Assembly: GCF_014200505.1 (NCBI RefSeq)
Contig: NZ_JACHBX010000001.1
Location: forward strand, 186,001 to 250,000
Direction of reading: 5' to 3'
Length of the DNA: 64,000 nt
Source of the DNA: Massilia aurea
GTDB lineage: Bacteria; Pseudomonadota; Gammaproteobacteria; Burkholderiales; Burkholderiaceae_D
The translations under genes were made by a program, and so were the position numbers. The notes beneath the pieces are model-generated. The model ran no database searches. It saw only the letters and a list, made by a program, of their open reading frames with translations, and was not told where the DNA came from. This document shows, piece by piece, positions 27,670 through 40,235 of the stretch. Numbering within the stretch: position 1 is the first letter of the stretch; every line of letters starts with the position of its first letter.

Positions 27670-30228
<2,559 letters not shown>

Positions 30229-30341
30229 GGTGGACGATATGCCAGTCACATTGCTTTCCAGAACGTTTAATCCGGCAAATTCTACGCCACAAACCGGTGG
30301 CGCACACATTCGTTCAGGCAACTGGCAGCAGGCTGTGTCGG

Positions 30342-30872
30342 TCAGCGCCGGTTACGCGTGAACAGTGTCTTGTAATAAATTGCCGTCGCGTGCCAGCGAC
30401 CATTGGGTGTACACGCGTATTCGGGCAACTCGCCGACCCGTTCGTAGCCACTTTGTTGCACCAGGCGCTCGGCGCCGGAACCCACCGCCGCATCCAGAAA
30501 CAACAAGCCGCGGCGCAAGGCCAGCGCTTCGATTTCGAGGGCTTGCAGCAGCGCCATCCCGATGCCGCTGCGCCTTACGGTGCAGTGTACGAGCAACTGT
30601 TGCACTTCGGCGCGATTATGGCCATTTGGCTTTGTAGTTAATGCTAGCTGGATAGTGCCGACCAGTACGCCCTCACGTTCCGCTGCCAGCAGGACGCGCT
30701 GGCCCAGACCGACTTCTTCCGCAATGCCTTGCCAATAGGCGTCGAGCTGTTCCTGGTCGAGGCCGTTGACGAATCCCAGTGAATGGCCATCGGCAACCGC
30801 ATCGAGGAGCAACGTGCCCAGCGATGGCATGGATTGGGCGATGGTGCGTGGATCGAGTCTGCGGATGATCAT
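30342..30872 (-). CDS. GNAT family N-acetyltransferase
   Basis: 176-residue acyl-CoA-dependent acetyltransferase of unknown substrate. The central strand and acetyl-CoA loop are seen in VGTIQLAL, EVQQLLVHCTVRRSGIGMALLQALE (the R/Q-x-x-G-x-G/A loop is RRSGIGMAL) and LDAAVGSGAERLVQQSGYERVG. The length is typical for a single GNAT domain. It stands alone, divergent from the chemoreceptor gene. Confidence 0.85.
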   Translation of the reverse strand: MIIRRLDPRTIAQSMPSLGTLLLDAVADGHSLGFVNGLDQEQLDAYWQGIAEEVGLGQRVLLAAEREGVLVGTIQLALTTKPNGHNRAEVQQLLVHCTVRRSGIGMALLQALEIEALALRRGLLFLDAAVGSGAERLVQQSGYERVGELPEYACTPNGRWHATAIYYKTLFTRNRR

Positions 30873-31109
30873 AAAACTCCCGGAACGAAGGGTGGGTGGA
30901 TTGTCCTTTTAGTTGAAGCACGATGCATGCCACCACGCCCATCCGAGATGGTTACTGTGTCATCACCTGTTGTGGACGCGCCATAGTTCAGGCCTTGACC
31001 AAGTTTTATTTTCTCGTATTGACATCGATCTATCGACATGACGAAAGGTCGCTTGTAATGTTCTCTCACGGTAACTATTTTCAGCGCCTGGCGCTGTACA
31101 AGGATGACC

Positions 31110-32912
31110 ATGACAGAACCAACCAAGAAACGCCGTGCCATGCCATTGGCAAATCTGCGCATCAGCAAGCGACTGGCACTGGGCTTTGGCCTGATCTGCA
31201 TCATGCTGATCGTGATGATCGTACTGAGCAATGCGATGCTGGCCCGCACCAATGCCGGCACCGACGAGATCGTCAACGGACGCATGCCGCGCATCGCGCT
31301 GACCACCCAGATGCAGGACCGGATCAACGATATCGCCATCTCGCTGCGCAATATGATCCTCAGCGAGAGCGGTTCCGACCACCGGCGCCAGGTCAAGGAC
31401 ATCATGGCCGCGCGCGCGGCGATGGACGCCATTCTGGTCAAGCTGCGGGCCTCGCTGCACAACCGGAAGGCGCTCGAGCTGCTGGCCCAGATGGAAAAAG
31501 AAACCGCGCTGTACAAGGCCGGGCAGGATGCGATGATCAAGCACCTCGAGGCCGAGGAAGTCGACGAGGCGCGCGCGCTGCTCGGCGAAGACCTGGGCCC
31601 GCTGTTGATGCGTCTGAAGCGGGCAACGTCCGAGCAGACCGCGCTGCAGGTTGCGATTGCGGACCAGGCCGCGCGCGACGCGGCGGCCACCTACCGCAAT
31701 ACCAGCCTGCTGATGTGGGGCCTGGGCGGCGTCGCACTGCTGCTGTCGGTATTGGCGGCGTGGGCGATCACGCGTTCGATCACGCGGCCGCTGGCGCAGG
31801 CGCTCACCGTGGCCAATACGGTTGCTGCCGGGGACCTGACCAGCCGCATCGAGGTGACCACGCATGACGAAACGGGCCAGCTGCTGCAAGCCCTCAAGAC
31901 CATGAACGAAAACCTGGCGCGCACCGTCGGCACCGTACGCGTAGGGACCGACACGATTGCCGTGGCCGCGGCCGAAGTGGCGGCGGGCAGCCACGACCTG
32001 TCGATCCGCACCGAGCAGCAGGCCGCAGCGCTGGAAGAAGCGGCGTCGTCGATGGAAGAGCTGACGGCGACCGTGCGCCAGAATGCGGACAACGCGCGCC
32101 AGGCGAATGTCATGGCAGGCCTGGCCTCGAGCGTGGCCTCGCGTGGCGGCGACGTGATCGAGCAGGTGGTCGGCACGATGGACGGCATCAACGCATCGTC
32201 GAACAAGATCAACGACATCATCGGCGTCATCGACGGCATCGCGTTCCAGACCAATATTCTGGCCCTGAACGCGGCCGTGGAGGCGGCGCGCGCGGGCGAG
32301 CAGGGCAGGGGCTTTGCCGTGGTGGCGGGCGAGGTGCGCAATCTGGCGCAGCGCTCGGCCGCGGCGGCGCGCGAAATCAAGGGCCTGATCCAGGATTCGA
32401 ACGGCAAGGTCGCCGAGGGCGGCAAGCTGGTGGCGCAGGCCGGCCAGACGATGCGCGAGATTGTCGACAGCGTGCGCAGCGTGACCGACATCATGACCGG
32501 CATCAGTGCGGCGAGCCTGGAGCAGACCGCCGGCATCGAGCAGATCAACCAGGCCGTGGCGCAGATGGACGAGGGCACGCAGCAGAACGCGGCGCTGGTC
32601 GAAGAAGCGGCAGCGGCGGCGACCTCGATGCGCGAGCAGGCGGCCCTGCTCGCGCAGGCGGTGGCGGTGTTCCGGATCGATGAGGCGCAGAGGCAGGGGG
32701 CGTCGGCGGCAGTGGCAGCAGCAGCGCCGCAGCCGGTGGCGCCAGTGCGGGCAGTCCCGGCGCCTGCACCGGTCGCCGTACCAGCACCGGCACCTGCGCC
32801 GGCGCCGACACCGGCCACGCGCAAGGCAATCGCACCGGCCAAGGCACCACCCAAACCAGCGGCCACGTCCGGCCCAACGCCGGTGGCGGCCGGGGATTGG
32901 GAAGAGTTCTGA
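31110..32912 (+). CDS. Methyl-accepting chemotaxis protein with CheR-tether-like C-terminus
   Basis: 600-residue chemoreceptor. Helix 1 at about 17-40, a four-helix-bundle periplasmic sensor to about 190, helix 2 near 195-217, a HAMP domain ([21 protein letters not shown]), then the coiled-coil signalling domain with the conserved hairpin tip ([25 protein letters not shown]). A long Ala/Pro-rich linker (about residues 530-590) ends in DWEEF, which resembles the NWETF pentapeptide that tethers the methyltransferase CheR. The start at 31110 has AAGGA at a better distance than the ATG at 31104. A cheW gene and a second receptor follow. Confidence 0.92.
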   Translation: MTEPTKKRRAMPLANLRISKRLALGFGLICIMLIVMIVLSNAMLARTNAGTDEIVNGRMPRIALTTQMQDRINDIAISLRNMILSESGSDHRRQVKDIMAARAAMDAILVKLRASLHNRKALELLAQMEKETALYKAGQDAMIKHLEAEEVDEARALLGEDLGPLLMRLKRATSEQTALQVAIADQAARDAAATYRNTSLLMWGLGGVALLLSVLAAWAITRSITRPLAQALTVANTVAAGDLTSRIEVTTHDETGQLLQALKTMNENLARTVGTVRVGTDTIAVAAAEVAAGSHDLSIRTEQQAAALEEAASSMEELTATVRQNADNARQANVMAGLASSVASRGGDVIEQVVGTMDGINASSNKINDIIGVIDGIAFQTNILALNAAVEAARAGEQGRGFAVVAGEVRNLAQRSAAAAREIKGLIQDSNGKVAEGGKLVAQAGQTMREIVDSVRSVTDIMTGISAASLEQTAGIEQINQAVAQMDEGTQQNAALVEEAAAAATSMREQAALLAQAVAVFRIDEAQRQGASAAVAAAAPQPVAPVRAVPAPAPVAVPAPAPAPAPTPATRKAIAPAKAPPKPAATSGPTPVAAGDWEEF

Positions 32913-32961
32913 CCTCGCGCTGAGCCAGCCCTGGTTTTGCGGTTCAACCGGCGTCGGCATT

Positions 32962-32995
32962 AAAAAACGGCAAGCTGCGGCTTGCCGTTTTTTTT
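32962..32995 (+). terminator. Rho-independent terminator after the first MCP
   Basis: ACGGCAAGC and GCTTGCCGT (32967-32988) form a perfect stem with a TGCG loop, flanked by an A run upstream and eight T downstream. It may work in both directions. Confidence 0.9.
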
Positions 32996-33171
32996 GCACG
33001 AACAACCAACACATGCACAGTTGAAAACGTGCGTATCGTCCAGTATTCATTGCAATCACGCTGGCATTGCCGGTTCGTTAGCGTGCATGCATCGTTATCG
33101 TCCGCATTAGAACTTACCCTACTTGCCGAAAAGAAATATAACGAAATCTCACGGCATTGGAAGGTAATCTC

Positions 33172-33642
33172 ATGGAACACGCAGTCAACGATCGCGAAGT
33201 GCTCTCTTTCCGCCTCGGCAAGGAAGAATATGGCATCAGCATCCTCAAGGTACAGGAAATTCGCGGCTACGAGGCGCCGACGCGCCTGGCCAACGCGCCC
33301 GAGTTTCTCAAAGGCGTTATCAATCTGCGCGGCCGGATCGTGCCGGTGGTGGACATGCGCATCAAGTTCGGTTTTGCCAATCCAGCCTATGACAGCCTGA
33401 CGGTCGTGATCATCCTGAACATTGCGCAGCACGTGATCGGCATGGTGGTCGACAGTGTCTCCGAGGTCGTCACCCTTGAAGCCGACCAGATCCGCCCGGC
33501 GCCTGCCATGGGCACGCTCGATGCGGGCTATCTGCGTGGTCTCGGGACGGTCGGCGAACGCATGCTGATCCTGCTCGATATCGACGCCCTGATGCAATCC
33601 GAAGAACTCGGCGTCGTGCCGTCGCTCCCGCTGGCCGCCTGA
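33172..33642 (+). CDS. cheW: Chemotaxis coupling protein CheW
   Basis: 156-residue SH3-like adaptor that links chemoreceptors to the kinase CheA. Family motifs: [21 protein letters not shown] at the N-terminus, [16 protein letters not shown] in the middle and ILLDIDALM near the end. The ATG at 33172 has AAGG seven bases upstream. It lies between two receptors, 26 bases ahead of the second, so it is probably co-transcribed with that one and dedicated to this receptor pair. No cheA, cheY, cheR or cheB is in the window. Confidence 0.93.
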   Translation: MEHAVNDREVLSFRLGKEEYGISILKVQEIRGYEAPTRLANAPEFLKGVINLRGRIVPVVDMRIKFGFANPAYDSLTVVIILNIAQHVIGMVVDSVSEVVTLEADQIRPAPAMGTLDAGYLRGLGTVGERMLILLDIDALMQSEELGVVPSLPLAA

Positions 33643-33667
33643 GCCGCCCCGCAGAAAGAACAACCCC

Positions 33668-35395
33668 ATGAAACTTGGTAATCTGAATATCGCCACGCGC
33701 CTGTCGCTTGGCTTTGGCATCGTCGGCGTCATGCTCATCGCGATGATTGTGATGAGCAATGCGTCGCTGCTACGCGTGAACAATGGCACCAGGGATCTCG
33801 TCGAGCACCGGATCCCGGCGATCGAGATGAGTAACCGGCTGGAAGGCCAGATCAACGTCATTGCCATCGCGCTGCGCAATATGATGCTCAATGCCGAGCC
33901 CACCGACCGCCAGAAGCAGGTGGATGCGATCGGCAAGGCCCGTGTGACGATCACCTCGACCCTGACCGAGATCGAGCCGCTGCTGACGGCGCACCCCGAT
34001 GAACTGGCCATCCTGCGCACGATGCAGAGCACGAGTACCAGCTACCTGACCGGCGTCACCGAACTGCTGGCCCTGATCAATGCAGGCGAGGAAGAGCCGG
34101 CCAAGGTCTACCTGACCAACGAACTGCGCCCGCGCCTGGCCAAGCTGAAAGAAGCCACTGCCGCCGAACTGGCGCTGCAAAAGGACCTGAGCGCAAAAGC
34201 TGCGGCAAGCGCGGCAACCACCTATGACAGGACGATGTGGCAAACCTGGGCTCTGGGCGGCCTGGCGCTGGCGTTCGCGGCCCTGGTGGCTACCCTGATT
34301 ACGCGCTCGATCACGGTGCCGGTGCGCCGCGCACTGGAAGTGGCCAATACCGTCGCCGCGGGCGACCTGACCAGCCGCATCGACGTCACCACGCAGGATG
34401 AAACCGGCCGGCTGCTGCAGGCGCTCAAGACCATGAACGAGAGCCTGGCGCGCACCGTCGGCGCCGTGCGGATTGGCACCGATACCATTGCGGTTGCCGC
34501 CGGCCAGGTGGCAGCGGGCAGCCAGGATTTGTCTGGCCGCACCGAGCAGCAGGCCGGCGCGCTGGAAGAGACGGCATCGTCGATGGAAGAGCTGACGTCG
34601 ACCGTCAAGCAGAACGCCGACAATGCGCGCCAGGCCAACAAGCTGGCCGAGACGGCGTCGAACGTGGCCGCGCGCGGCGGTGAAGTGATTCACCAGGTGG
34701 TCGATACGATGGACCAGATCAATGCATCGTCGAACAAGATCAGCGACATCATCGGCGTGATCGACAGCATCGCCTTCCAGACCAATATCCTGGCGCTCAA
34801 CGCGGCGGTGGAAGCGGCCCGTGCGGGCGAGCAGGGCCGCGGCTTTGCAGTCGTGGCCAGCGAAGTGCGCAATCTGGCGCAGCGTTCGGCGGCAGCGGCC
34901 AAGGAAATCAAGACGCTGATCGGCGATTCGAGCAGCAAGGTTGCCGACGGCAGCAAGCTGGTGGCGCAGGCAGGTTCCACGATGCAGGAAATCGTCGACA
35001 GTGTCCGGCGCGTGACCGACATCATGACCGAGATCAGCGCCGCCAGCGTCGAGCAGACCGCCGGCATCGAGCAGATCAACCAGGCCGTGGCGCAGATGGA
35101 CGAGGGCACGCAGCAGAATGCAGCGCTGGTCGAGGAAGCGGCCGCGGCGTCGGCGTCGATGCAGGAGCAGGCAGCGATGCTGACGGCCGCAGTGGCCGTG
35201 TTCAGGATCGATGCCGGGCAGATGGCTGATGCGGCGCCAGCCGATGTCGCCGTTGTGCGCGCCAAGTCAGCAGCGGCACCGGCACCGGCAGTGAAGAAGG
35301 TTGCCATTGCCCATGTCAAGCCGGCCGCGGCGCCGAGCCCGACGCGGATGCAGGCCAAGGCGCCTGTGGCTGAAGACGAGTGGGAAACGTTCTAA
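33668..35395 (+). CDS. Methyl-accepting chemotaxis protein, paralogue of the first
   Basis: 575-residue chemoreceptor with the same layout as the gene at 31110: helix 1 (about 11-33), four-helix-bundle sensor, helix 2 near 190-210, HAMP ([21 protein letters not shown]) and a signalling domain whose tip ([25 protein letters not shown]) is identical. The sensor half differs much more, so ligands probably differ. The C-terminus ends DEWETF after an Ala/Pro linker; EWETF is very close to the CheR-binding NWETF. It is followed by a terminator whose stem matches that of the first receptor, consistent with tandem duplication. Confidence 0.92.
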   Translation: MKLGNLNIATRLSLGFGIVGVMLIAMIVMSNASLLRVNNGTRDLVEHRIPAIEMSNRLEGQINVIAIALRNMMLNAEPTDRQKQVDAIGKARVTITSTLTEIEPLLTAHPDELAILRTMQSTSTSYLTGVTELLALINAGEEEPAKVYLTNELRPRLAKLKEATAAELALQKDLSAKAAASAATTYDRTMWQTWALGGLALAFAALVATLITRSITVPVRRALEVANTVAAGDLTSRIDVTTQDETGRLLQALKTMNESLARTVGAVRIGTDTIAVAAGQVAAGSQDLSGRTEQQAGALEETASSMEELTSTVKQNADNARQANKLAETASNVAARGGEVIHQVVDTMDQINASSNKISDIIGVIDSIAFQTNILALNAAVEAARAGEQGRGFAVVASEVRNLAQRSAAAAKEIKTLIGDSSSKVADGSKLVAQAGSTMQEIVDSVRRVTDIMTEISAASVEQTAGIEQINQAVAQMDEGTQQNAALVEEAAAASASMQEQAAMLTAAVAVFRIDAGQMADAAPADVAVVRAKSAAAPAPAVKKVAIAHVKPAAAPSPTRMQAKAPVAEDEWETF

Positions 35396-35432
35396 ACCGG
35401 TCCATAGCTATATGCCCGGATGACGGGCGATG

Positions 35433-35467
35433 AAAAAAACGGCAAGCCGCAGGGCTTGCCGTTTTTT
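35433..35467 (+). terminator. Rho-independent terminator after the second MCP
   Basis: ACGGCAAGCC and GGCTTGCCGT form a stem with a short GCAG loop, with an A run before and T run after. The stem sequence is the same as that of the terminator at 32962. Confidence 0.9.
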
Positions 35468-35531
35468 GTTGCCTGGTCTGAATGCAGCAGGCGCTGTTAT
35501 CGTCAGTGATGGATGAGGCTGGCTGGAATGA

Positions 35532-35652
35532 ACCTGTAACCCGTGACCTCATGAGCTCGTAAGCTCGTAAGCTCGTAATCCCGTGACCCCATAACGCCCA
35601 AAATCCCATGAGCCGGTGAGTCCATTATCCCGTCATCCCATGACGCCGTACG
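35532..35652. repeat. Degenerate tandem repeat of an octamer
   Basis: About fifteen consecutive 8-base units, consensus roughly CCCRTGAN, with three exact CTCGTAA units at 35556-35578 and one 9-base unit near 35596-35604. The block lies between convergent terminators, and no gene covers it. The unit length is not a multiple of three and no frame stays open, so it is non-coding. Confidence 0.75.
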
Positions 35653-35745
35653 CCACGGCTTCCCTCTGAAAACGGTACGCTATCCGGTGCCCCTAATACA
35701 TCCCCTATCTAACGTTGACAGCGCCAACCGGCAAACCACAGACGT

Positions 35746-35779
35746 AAAAAAACGGCAGACCCTGCGGTCTGCCGTTTTT
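35746..35779 (-). terminator. Bidirectional terminator downstream of the porin gene
   Basis: ACGGCAGACC pairs with GGTCTGCCGT around a CTGC loop, flanked by A7 on the left and T5 on the right. On the minus strand it lies 50 bases past the porin stop with a seven-base T tract. Confidence 0.85.
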
Positions 35780-35828
35780 ATGTCCGTCGCGCACCAGGCG
35801 CCATGCGCCCGATGCAGTACGGCGTCGC

Positions 35829-36851
35829 TTAGAACGAGTGACGCACGCCGACGTTGTAGACCTGTGGGTCCGAACCGAAGGCCGTCGCTGGCAGGGCGAT
35901 GGTGCCCGATGGCGAGGTCAGCGAGAAGACGCCGTTGTTGTTGTTACGCAGTTTTGCGTACGATGCGTACACGTTGGTGCGCTTCGACAGGGTGTAGGTG
36001 TAGGCAACGGTGACTGCCTTGCCTTCTGCGCCGCTGGCCAGTTCTTGCTGCTGGTAGTTCAGGAAGACGCGGTTGGCGCCGAAGCCATACGACACGCCGG
36101 CGTTCTTCTGCTCGTACTTGGCGCTTGGCAGGATGCCGGTTTCAGGATCAGCAGCCATGTAGCCAGCGCGCACTTCGAAGTCGCCGAACTTGTAGCCGAT
36201 ACCTGCGTTGTACTCTTTGTCGTCGCCGGTCGCCAGGCGCTCGACGTTCTGGTAACCAGCGCCGATGTACAGGCCAGCGTTTGCGTATTCCAGCGAAACG
36301 CCGGTCACGTCGCCCGATGGGTCGATGCTACGCTCGCCGGCGCCGTAGGCAGCGCGCAGGGTGAAGCCGCTCAGAGCATTGCTCTGGTAGTTGACCGAGT
36401 TCGACAGGCGACGGGTCAGGCGGTTGGTGCCGAAGGCAGCCAGGTTCGAACCGTAGAAGCCCTGGCCCAGGGTGTCCGATGCGCCGGCAACAGCAGCGAT
36501 CGGGCCATATTCACGACCGACGGTCACGGTACCGAAGGCGCCTTGCAGGCCCACGACAGCGCGGCGCTGGAACATGTTCGAATCGGTTGCGCCGGTATCG
36601 ACGGCAACAGCGGCTTCGATGTTGAACAGTGCCTTCAGACCATTGCCCAGGTCTTCGGTACCGCGGAAGCCGATACGGCTTGCCGATTGGGTACCCGACG
36701 ACACGACGGTGCGGCTGCTCTCGCCAGGCGCATCGTTGTTTTCGACACCGATCGACGCATCGACCATACCGTACATGGTGACGCTGGTTTGGGCTTGGGC
36801 GACGAGTGGCAGTGCCGACACGAGGGCGATGGCAAGAATTTTGTGCTTCAT
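35829..36851 (-). CDS. Gram-negative general porin
   Basis: 340-residue outer-membrane porin of the betaproteobacterial OmpC-like (Porin_4) type. Signal peptide MKHKILAIALVSALPLVAQA, then the first strand SVTMYGMVDASIGVEN, conserved SRIGFRGTEDLGNGLKALFNIE and TVGREYGP, and the C-terminal strand VYNVGVRHSF ending in phenylalanine as required for BAM recognition. A trimer-forming 16-strand barrel is expected. A GGAG ribosome site precedes the ATG. Codon use is very regular, as in highly expressed genes. Confidence 0.93.
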   Translation of the reverse strand: MKHKILAIALVSALPLVAQAQTSVTMYGMVDASIGVENNDAPGESSRTVVSSGTQSASRIGFRGTEDLGNGLKALFNIEAAVAVDTGATDSNMFQRRAVVGLQGAFGTVTVGREYGPIAAVAGASDTLGQGFYGSNLAAFGTNRLTRRLSNSVNYQSNALSGFTLRAAYGAGERSIDPSGDVTGVSLEYANAGLYIGAGYQNVERLATGDDKEYNAGIGYKFGDFEVRAGYMAADPETGILPSAKYEQKNAGVSYGFGANRVFLNYQQQELASGAEGKAVTVAYTYTLSKRTNVYASYAKLRNNNNGVFSLTSPSGTIALPATAFGSDPQVYNVGVRHSF

Positions 36852-37307
36852 GGATGAATCTCCAGTGTTTGTTTGTGAAATAGCCTAGTAATCATGACAT
36901 GCCCGACGGACATCTGTCACCGGGTTCCCCCAAGCAGAATTGTCGTGACAGCGACCGTAATTGGCACCAAAAAAATCCCCCGAAAGCCAGATTCTCATAG
37001 GAGAACCGTGGATTTCAGCGGGCGTTTCGGCGACGCGAATCACGCCTGCGAAGGTCTTAAAATATTGCTGAAAATCAACCTTGGGCGTTGCAGAGACGCC
37101 ACATTTTCGGCCTTGACAGCTGTTGCAATGCGCAATAACGGTGCACGGACGGGTTCTGGCACCCACCAAGCTACGGGCGCGGCTGTATGACGGTACGACC
37201 TATCAGTCCTGACCGCCTGGCGATGCCGCCATTTTTCTTGCACCGCAATAGTGCATCCGGGCGTATGTCCCCGTCACACCGACAGCAGCCGTGATCACTT
37301 GCAATGT
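36852..37307. other. Intergenic region between divergent porin and arabinose TonB receptor
   Basis: The left end carries the porin leader. The rest, up to the palindrome at 37308, shows no convincing gene. A small TGGCG/CGCCA hairpin followed by five T lies near 37220-37240. No tRNA or repeat is seen. Confidence 0.5.
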
Positions 37308-37375
37308 CGATACGTAAATCGGTATCGGAACTGCGGAAAAATTGATTGGAACGTTCTCAGTGCAACGCCTACCAT
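37308..37375 (+). promoter_or_regulatory. Arabinose regulon promoter module 1 (LysR-type site plus promoter)
   Basis: Palindrome CGATAC-N8-GTATCG at 37308-37327, then 14 bases, TTGATT at 37342-37347, then 22 bases and TACCAT at 37370-37375. TTGGAA (37346-37351) serves as -35 with an 18-base spacer. The predicted transcript start is near 37382, putting the palindrome centre near -65. The same module precedes the genes at 44666 and 57462. Confidence 0.75.
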
Positions 37376-37433
37376 TCCGTACAGCATCGAAACAATAAAG
37401 TCGCACAGCGACGTATAACGACTAAGGAGACAT

Positions 37434-40142
37434 ATGACACGGTATTCACCGGGCAGCATTGCGCCCACATTTTCCCCGACCCCCCACATGCACGCCCGCC
37501 GCAGGTTTGCCTTGCGTGCCACGGTCGCGGCCCTGGCCGGCGCTGGCCTGATGAGCGCGGCGACGGTTGGCGCCCAGGAAGTCGGCGCCGCCACGGCAGA
37601 CGTCCCGGCCGCCAGCGCGCCGTCGAATGCCGAAAACAACACGGCGCGCGCCAGCGCCGACCGCGATGCGGCCGTCGTCACCGTCACCGGGACCCGCCAG
37701 GCTGCCCAGAGCGCCCAAGCCATCAAGCGCAATGCCGAACAGGTGCTCGATTCGATCGTCGCCGACGACATCGGCAAATTCCCCGACAAGAACGTGGCCG
37801 AGATCCTGGGCCGTGTACCGGGCGTGCAGGTCATCCGCCAGAACGGCGAAGCCGGCAACGTCGTCATCCGTGGCCTGGGCGGCATCACGACGCTGTACAA
37901 CGGCCGCGAGATGTTCACCGCCGCCGGGCGCAGCCTGTTCCTGGCCGACGTGCCGGTCGCGATGCTGCAGCGCGTGGACGTCTACAAATCGCAGGGCGCC
38001 GACATGGTCGAAGGCGGCACCTCGGGCGTCATTGACGTGCGCACCAACCGGCCATTCGATTTCAAGGGCGCGCAGGCCGCCTTCAATGTCCGCGCCGAGC
38101 ACCGCGACAAGGCCGACAAGATCGATCCGAACGTCTCGGGCCTGCTGTCGAACCGCTGGAAAACTGCCATGGGCGAGATCGGGCTGCTTGGCGGCCTGTC
38201 GTACCAGCGCGGCCGCTACCATGATGAAACCGCCTTCGTGGGCGAACCGCGCACGATCGACCGCGGCATCATCGGCGCGCCGTCGATGGGCCGCGTGATG
38301 AGCGGTGGCGATCGCGAACGCCTGGCCGGCAACCTGTCGGCGCAGTGGCGCCCGTCGAGCGACCTCGAACTCTACGCCGAGAGCTTCTCGACCAAGATCG
38401 ACCACGACTCGCAAAGCATCTTCTTCGTGGGCGACCTGCCGATCAACAATCCTGGGTCCACCGTCACGCCGATGCCGGGCTCGAACTACCTCGGTTCGAT
38501 CAGCAATCCCAACGTGAACACGTTCACGCTGAGCTCGACCCAGGCGCGGCGCGACGATTCGGAAACCCACCAGGGCGCTGTCGGTGCGATCTGGAAGGCC
38601 ACGCCCGGCGTGCGCGTCAGCGGCGAGGTGGTGCGTACGGTCAGCAAGTACAGCCAGAAGAATCCGATCCTCGATACGGTCATGAACATGTCGAAGGCAA
38701 TCAATGCCGAAGTGCGCGACGGCGGCGGCTACCTGGAATACCCGGGCACCGACATGACCGATCCGGCCAACTGGACGATGTTCGCGCTGTTCGACAACCA
38801 CAACCGCTCGCGCGGCGCCGCCACCGACTGGCGCGGCGACGTGGCCTGGACGCCTGAAGCCGACGGCTTCTTCAAGGAACTCAGCGTGGGCGCACGGCAC
38901 GTCCAGCGCGACGCCTCGTTCGTGCACGAGCTGAACGGCTACACGGCCGCACCGAATTCGTTCACGCCGAATGCGATCAAGGTCACCGACTTCCCCGGCC
39001 TGAACTGCACCAGCCCGAAAACGGGCGGCAACTACGGGATGAACCAGTTCTATGCCCCGTGTCGGGACTACCTGCTCGACAACACGGGCGCGATCCGCCA
39101 GGTCATCAAGGGCAATCCGAATCCGCAACCGGACAATCCGCTGTCGTTCTACTCGGACCGTGAACAGTCGAGCGCCGCCTACATCAAGGCCAACTTCGGC
39201 TTCGATGCATGGTCGCTGCCGATCGACGGTACCGCCGGCCTGCGCTACGTGAAAACCAAGCAGCGTATCAGCGGCTTCTCGTCCACGGCCGGCGTGGTTT
39301 CGCCCGTCACCGTCTCGAGCACCACCAACGACGTGCTGCCGAGCCTGTCGATGCGCGCCCACTTCAGGCAAGACCTGATCGGCCGCCTGTCGGCCAGCAA
39401 GGCGATCGAACGGGCCCCGTTCGGCGACTTCAACCCGGGCCTGACGCTGTTCCCGTCCACCACCACGACGCTGGCCACCGGCACCGCCGGCAACCCGAAC
39501 CTCATGCCGCAAGAGGCGCGGAACGTCGACGTGGCGCTGGAGTGGTACTTCGCGCCAGCCGGCTCGATCACCGGCACGCTGTTCCAGCACGACTACGAAA
39601 ACTACCTGCGCCGCAGCGCGCGGCCGGAAACGTATGACGGCCTGACCTACAACGTCAGCCGCCCGTACAACGCGGTCGAGGGCAAGCTCAAGGGCGCCGA
39701 ACTGGCCTACCAGCAGTTCTACACGAAGCTGCCGGGCTGGCTGGGCGGGCTCGGCATGCAGGCCAACGTGACCTGGATGGATGGCGGCCTGGCCGAAGCC
39801 GACGGCACCATCAACACGTTCGCCGGCATGTCCAAGCTGTCGGCCAACCTGGTCGCGCTGTACGAATACGGCAAATGGTCGGGCCGCATCGCCTACAGCT
39901 GGCGCGACAAGTTCACTGCCGAATACAACTACCGCGCGCTGCCTTACAACATCGTCGTGGATCCGCTCAAGACGCTCGACGCCTCGGTGTCGTACAAGCT
40001 GACCGACAAGCTGACGGTCACGCTCGACGGCAGCAACCTGCTGGACCAGTCGTACCACGACTACCACAGCGTGCCCGAGCTGCCGCGCGACGTGCGCCGC
40101 TACGACCGCGTCGTGGGCCTGGCGCTCAGGTGGCGCAATTGA
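37434..40142 (+). CDS. TonB-dependent receptor, probable arabino-oligosaccharide importer
   Basis: 902-residue outer-membrane receptor. A positively charged signal region (MHARRRFALRATVAALAGAG) is followed by a TonB-box-like VVTVTGTR, then the plug domain (VADDIGKFPDKNVAEILGRVPGVQV, VIRGLGG, VDVYKSQGADMVEGGTSGVIDV) and a large barrel ending LALRWRN. The plug wording is that of carbohydrate-type receptors of Caulobacter and Xanthomonas, not siderophore receptors. Being first in an arabinose operon and behind the shared promoter module, it probably imports arabinan fragments; this is inference. AAGGAG lies 6 bases before the ATG. Confidence 0.85.
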   Translation: MTRYSPGSIAPTFSPTPHMHARRRFALRATVAALAGAGLMSAATVGAQEVGAATADVPAASAPSNAENNTARASADRDAAVVTVTGTRQAAQSAQAIKRNAEQVLDSIVADDIGKFPDKNVAEILGRVPGVQVIRQNGEAGNVVIRGLGGITTLYNGREMFTAAGRSLFLADVPVAMLQRVDVYKSQGADMVEGGTSGVIDVRTNRPFDFKGAQAAFNVRAEHRDKADKIDPNVSGLLSNRWKTAMGEIGLLGGLSYQRGRYHDETAFVGEPRTIDRGIIGAPSMGRVMSGGDRERLAGNLSAQWRPSSDLELYAESFSTKIDHDSQSIFFVGDLPINNPGSTVTPMPGSNYLGSISNPNVNTFTLSSTQARRDDSETHQGAVGAIWKATPGVRVSGEVVRTVSKYSQKNPILDTVMNMSKAINAEVRDGGGYLEYPGTDMTDPANWTMFALFDNHNRSRGAATDWRGDVAWTPEADGFFKELSVGARHVQRDASFVHELNGYTAAPNSFTPNAIKVTDFPGLNCTSPKTGGNYGMNQFYAPCRDYLLDNTGAIRQVIKGNPNPQPDNPLSFYSDREQSSAAYIKANFGFDAWSLPIDGTAGLRYVKTKQRISGFSSTAGVVSPVTVSSTTNDVLPSLSMRAHFRQDLIGRLSASKAIERAPFGDFNPGLTLFPSTTTTLATGTAGNPNLMPQEARNVDVALEWYFAPAGSITGTLFQHDYENYLRRSARPETYDGLTYNVSRPYNAVEGKLKGAELAYQQFYTKLPGWLGGLGMQANVTWMDGGLAEADGTINTFAGMSKLSANLVALYEYGKWSGRIAYSWRDKFTAEYNYRALPYNIVVDPLKTLDASVSYKLTDKLTVTLDGSNLLDQSYHDYHSVPELPRDVRRYDRVVGLALRWRN

Positions 40143-40151
40143 GTCCCGCCC

Positions 40152-40174
40152 GCCGGCCTTTACTGACGGCCGGC
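40152..40174 (+). other. Hairpin between receptor and symporter genes
   Basis: GCCGGCC (40152-40158) and GGCCGGC (40168-40174) form a perfect stem with a 9-base loop just after the receptor stop. No T tract follows, so it may stabilise or partly attenuate the message instead of ending it. Confidence 0.4.
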
Positions 40175-40235
40175 TGACCTGTTCCAACCGGGCGCCGCAG
40201 GTTTTCCTGCCGCGCCCCGTCGTTGTTTTGATTGG

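Noticed and set aside
33110..33137. Possible sigma-28 promoter (GCCGAAAA) upstream of cheW
   Set aside because: The -10-like part matches well, but no TAAA lies at the expected distance; kept out of the features.
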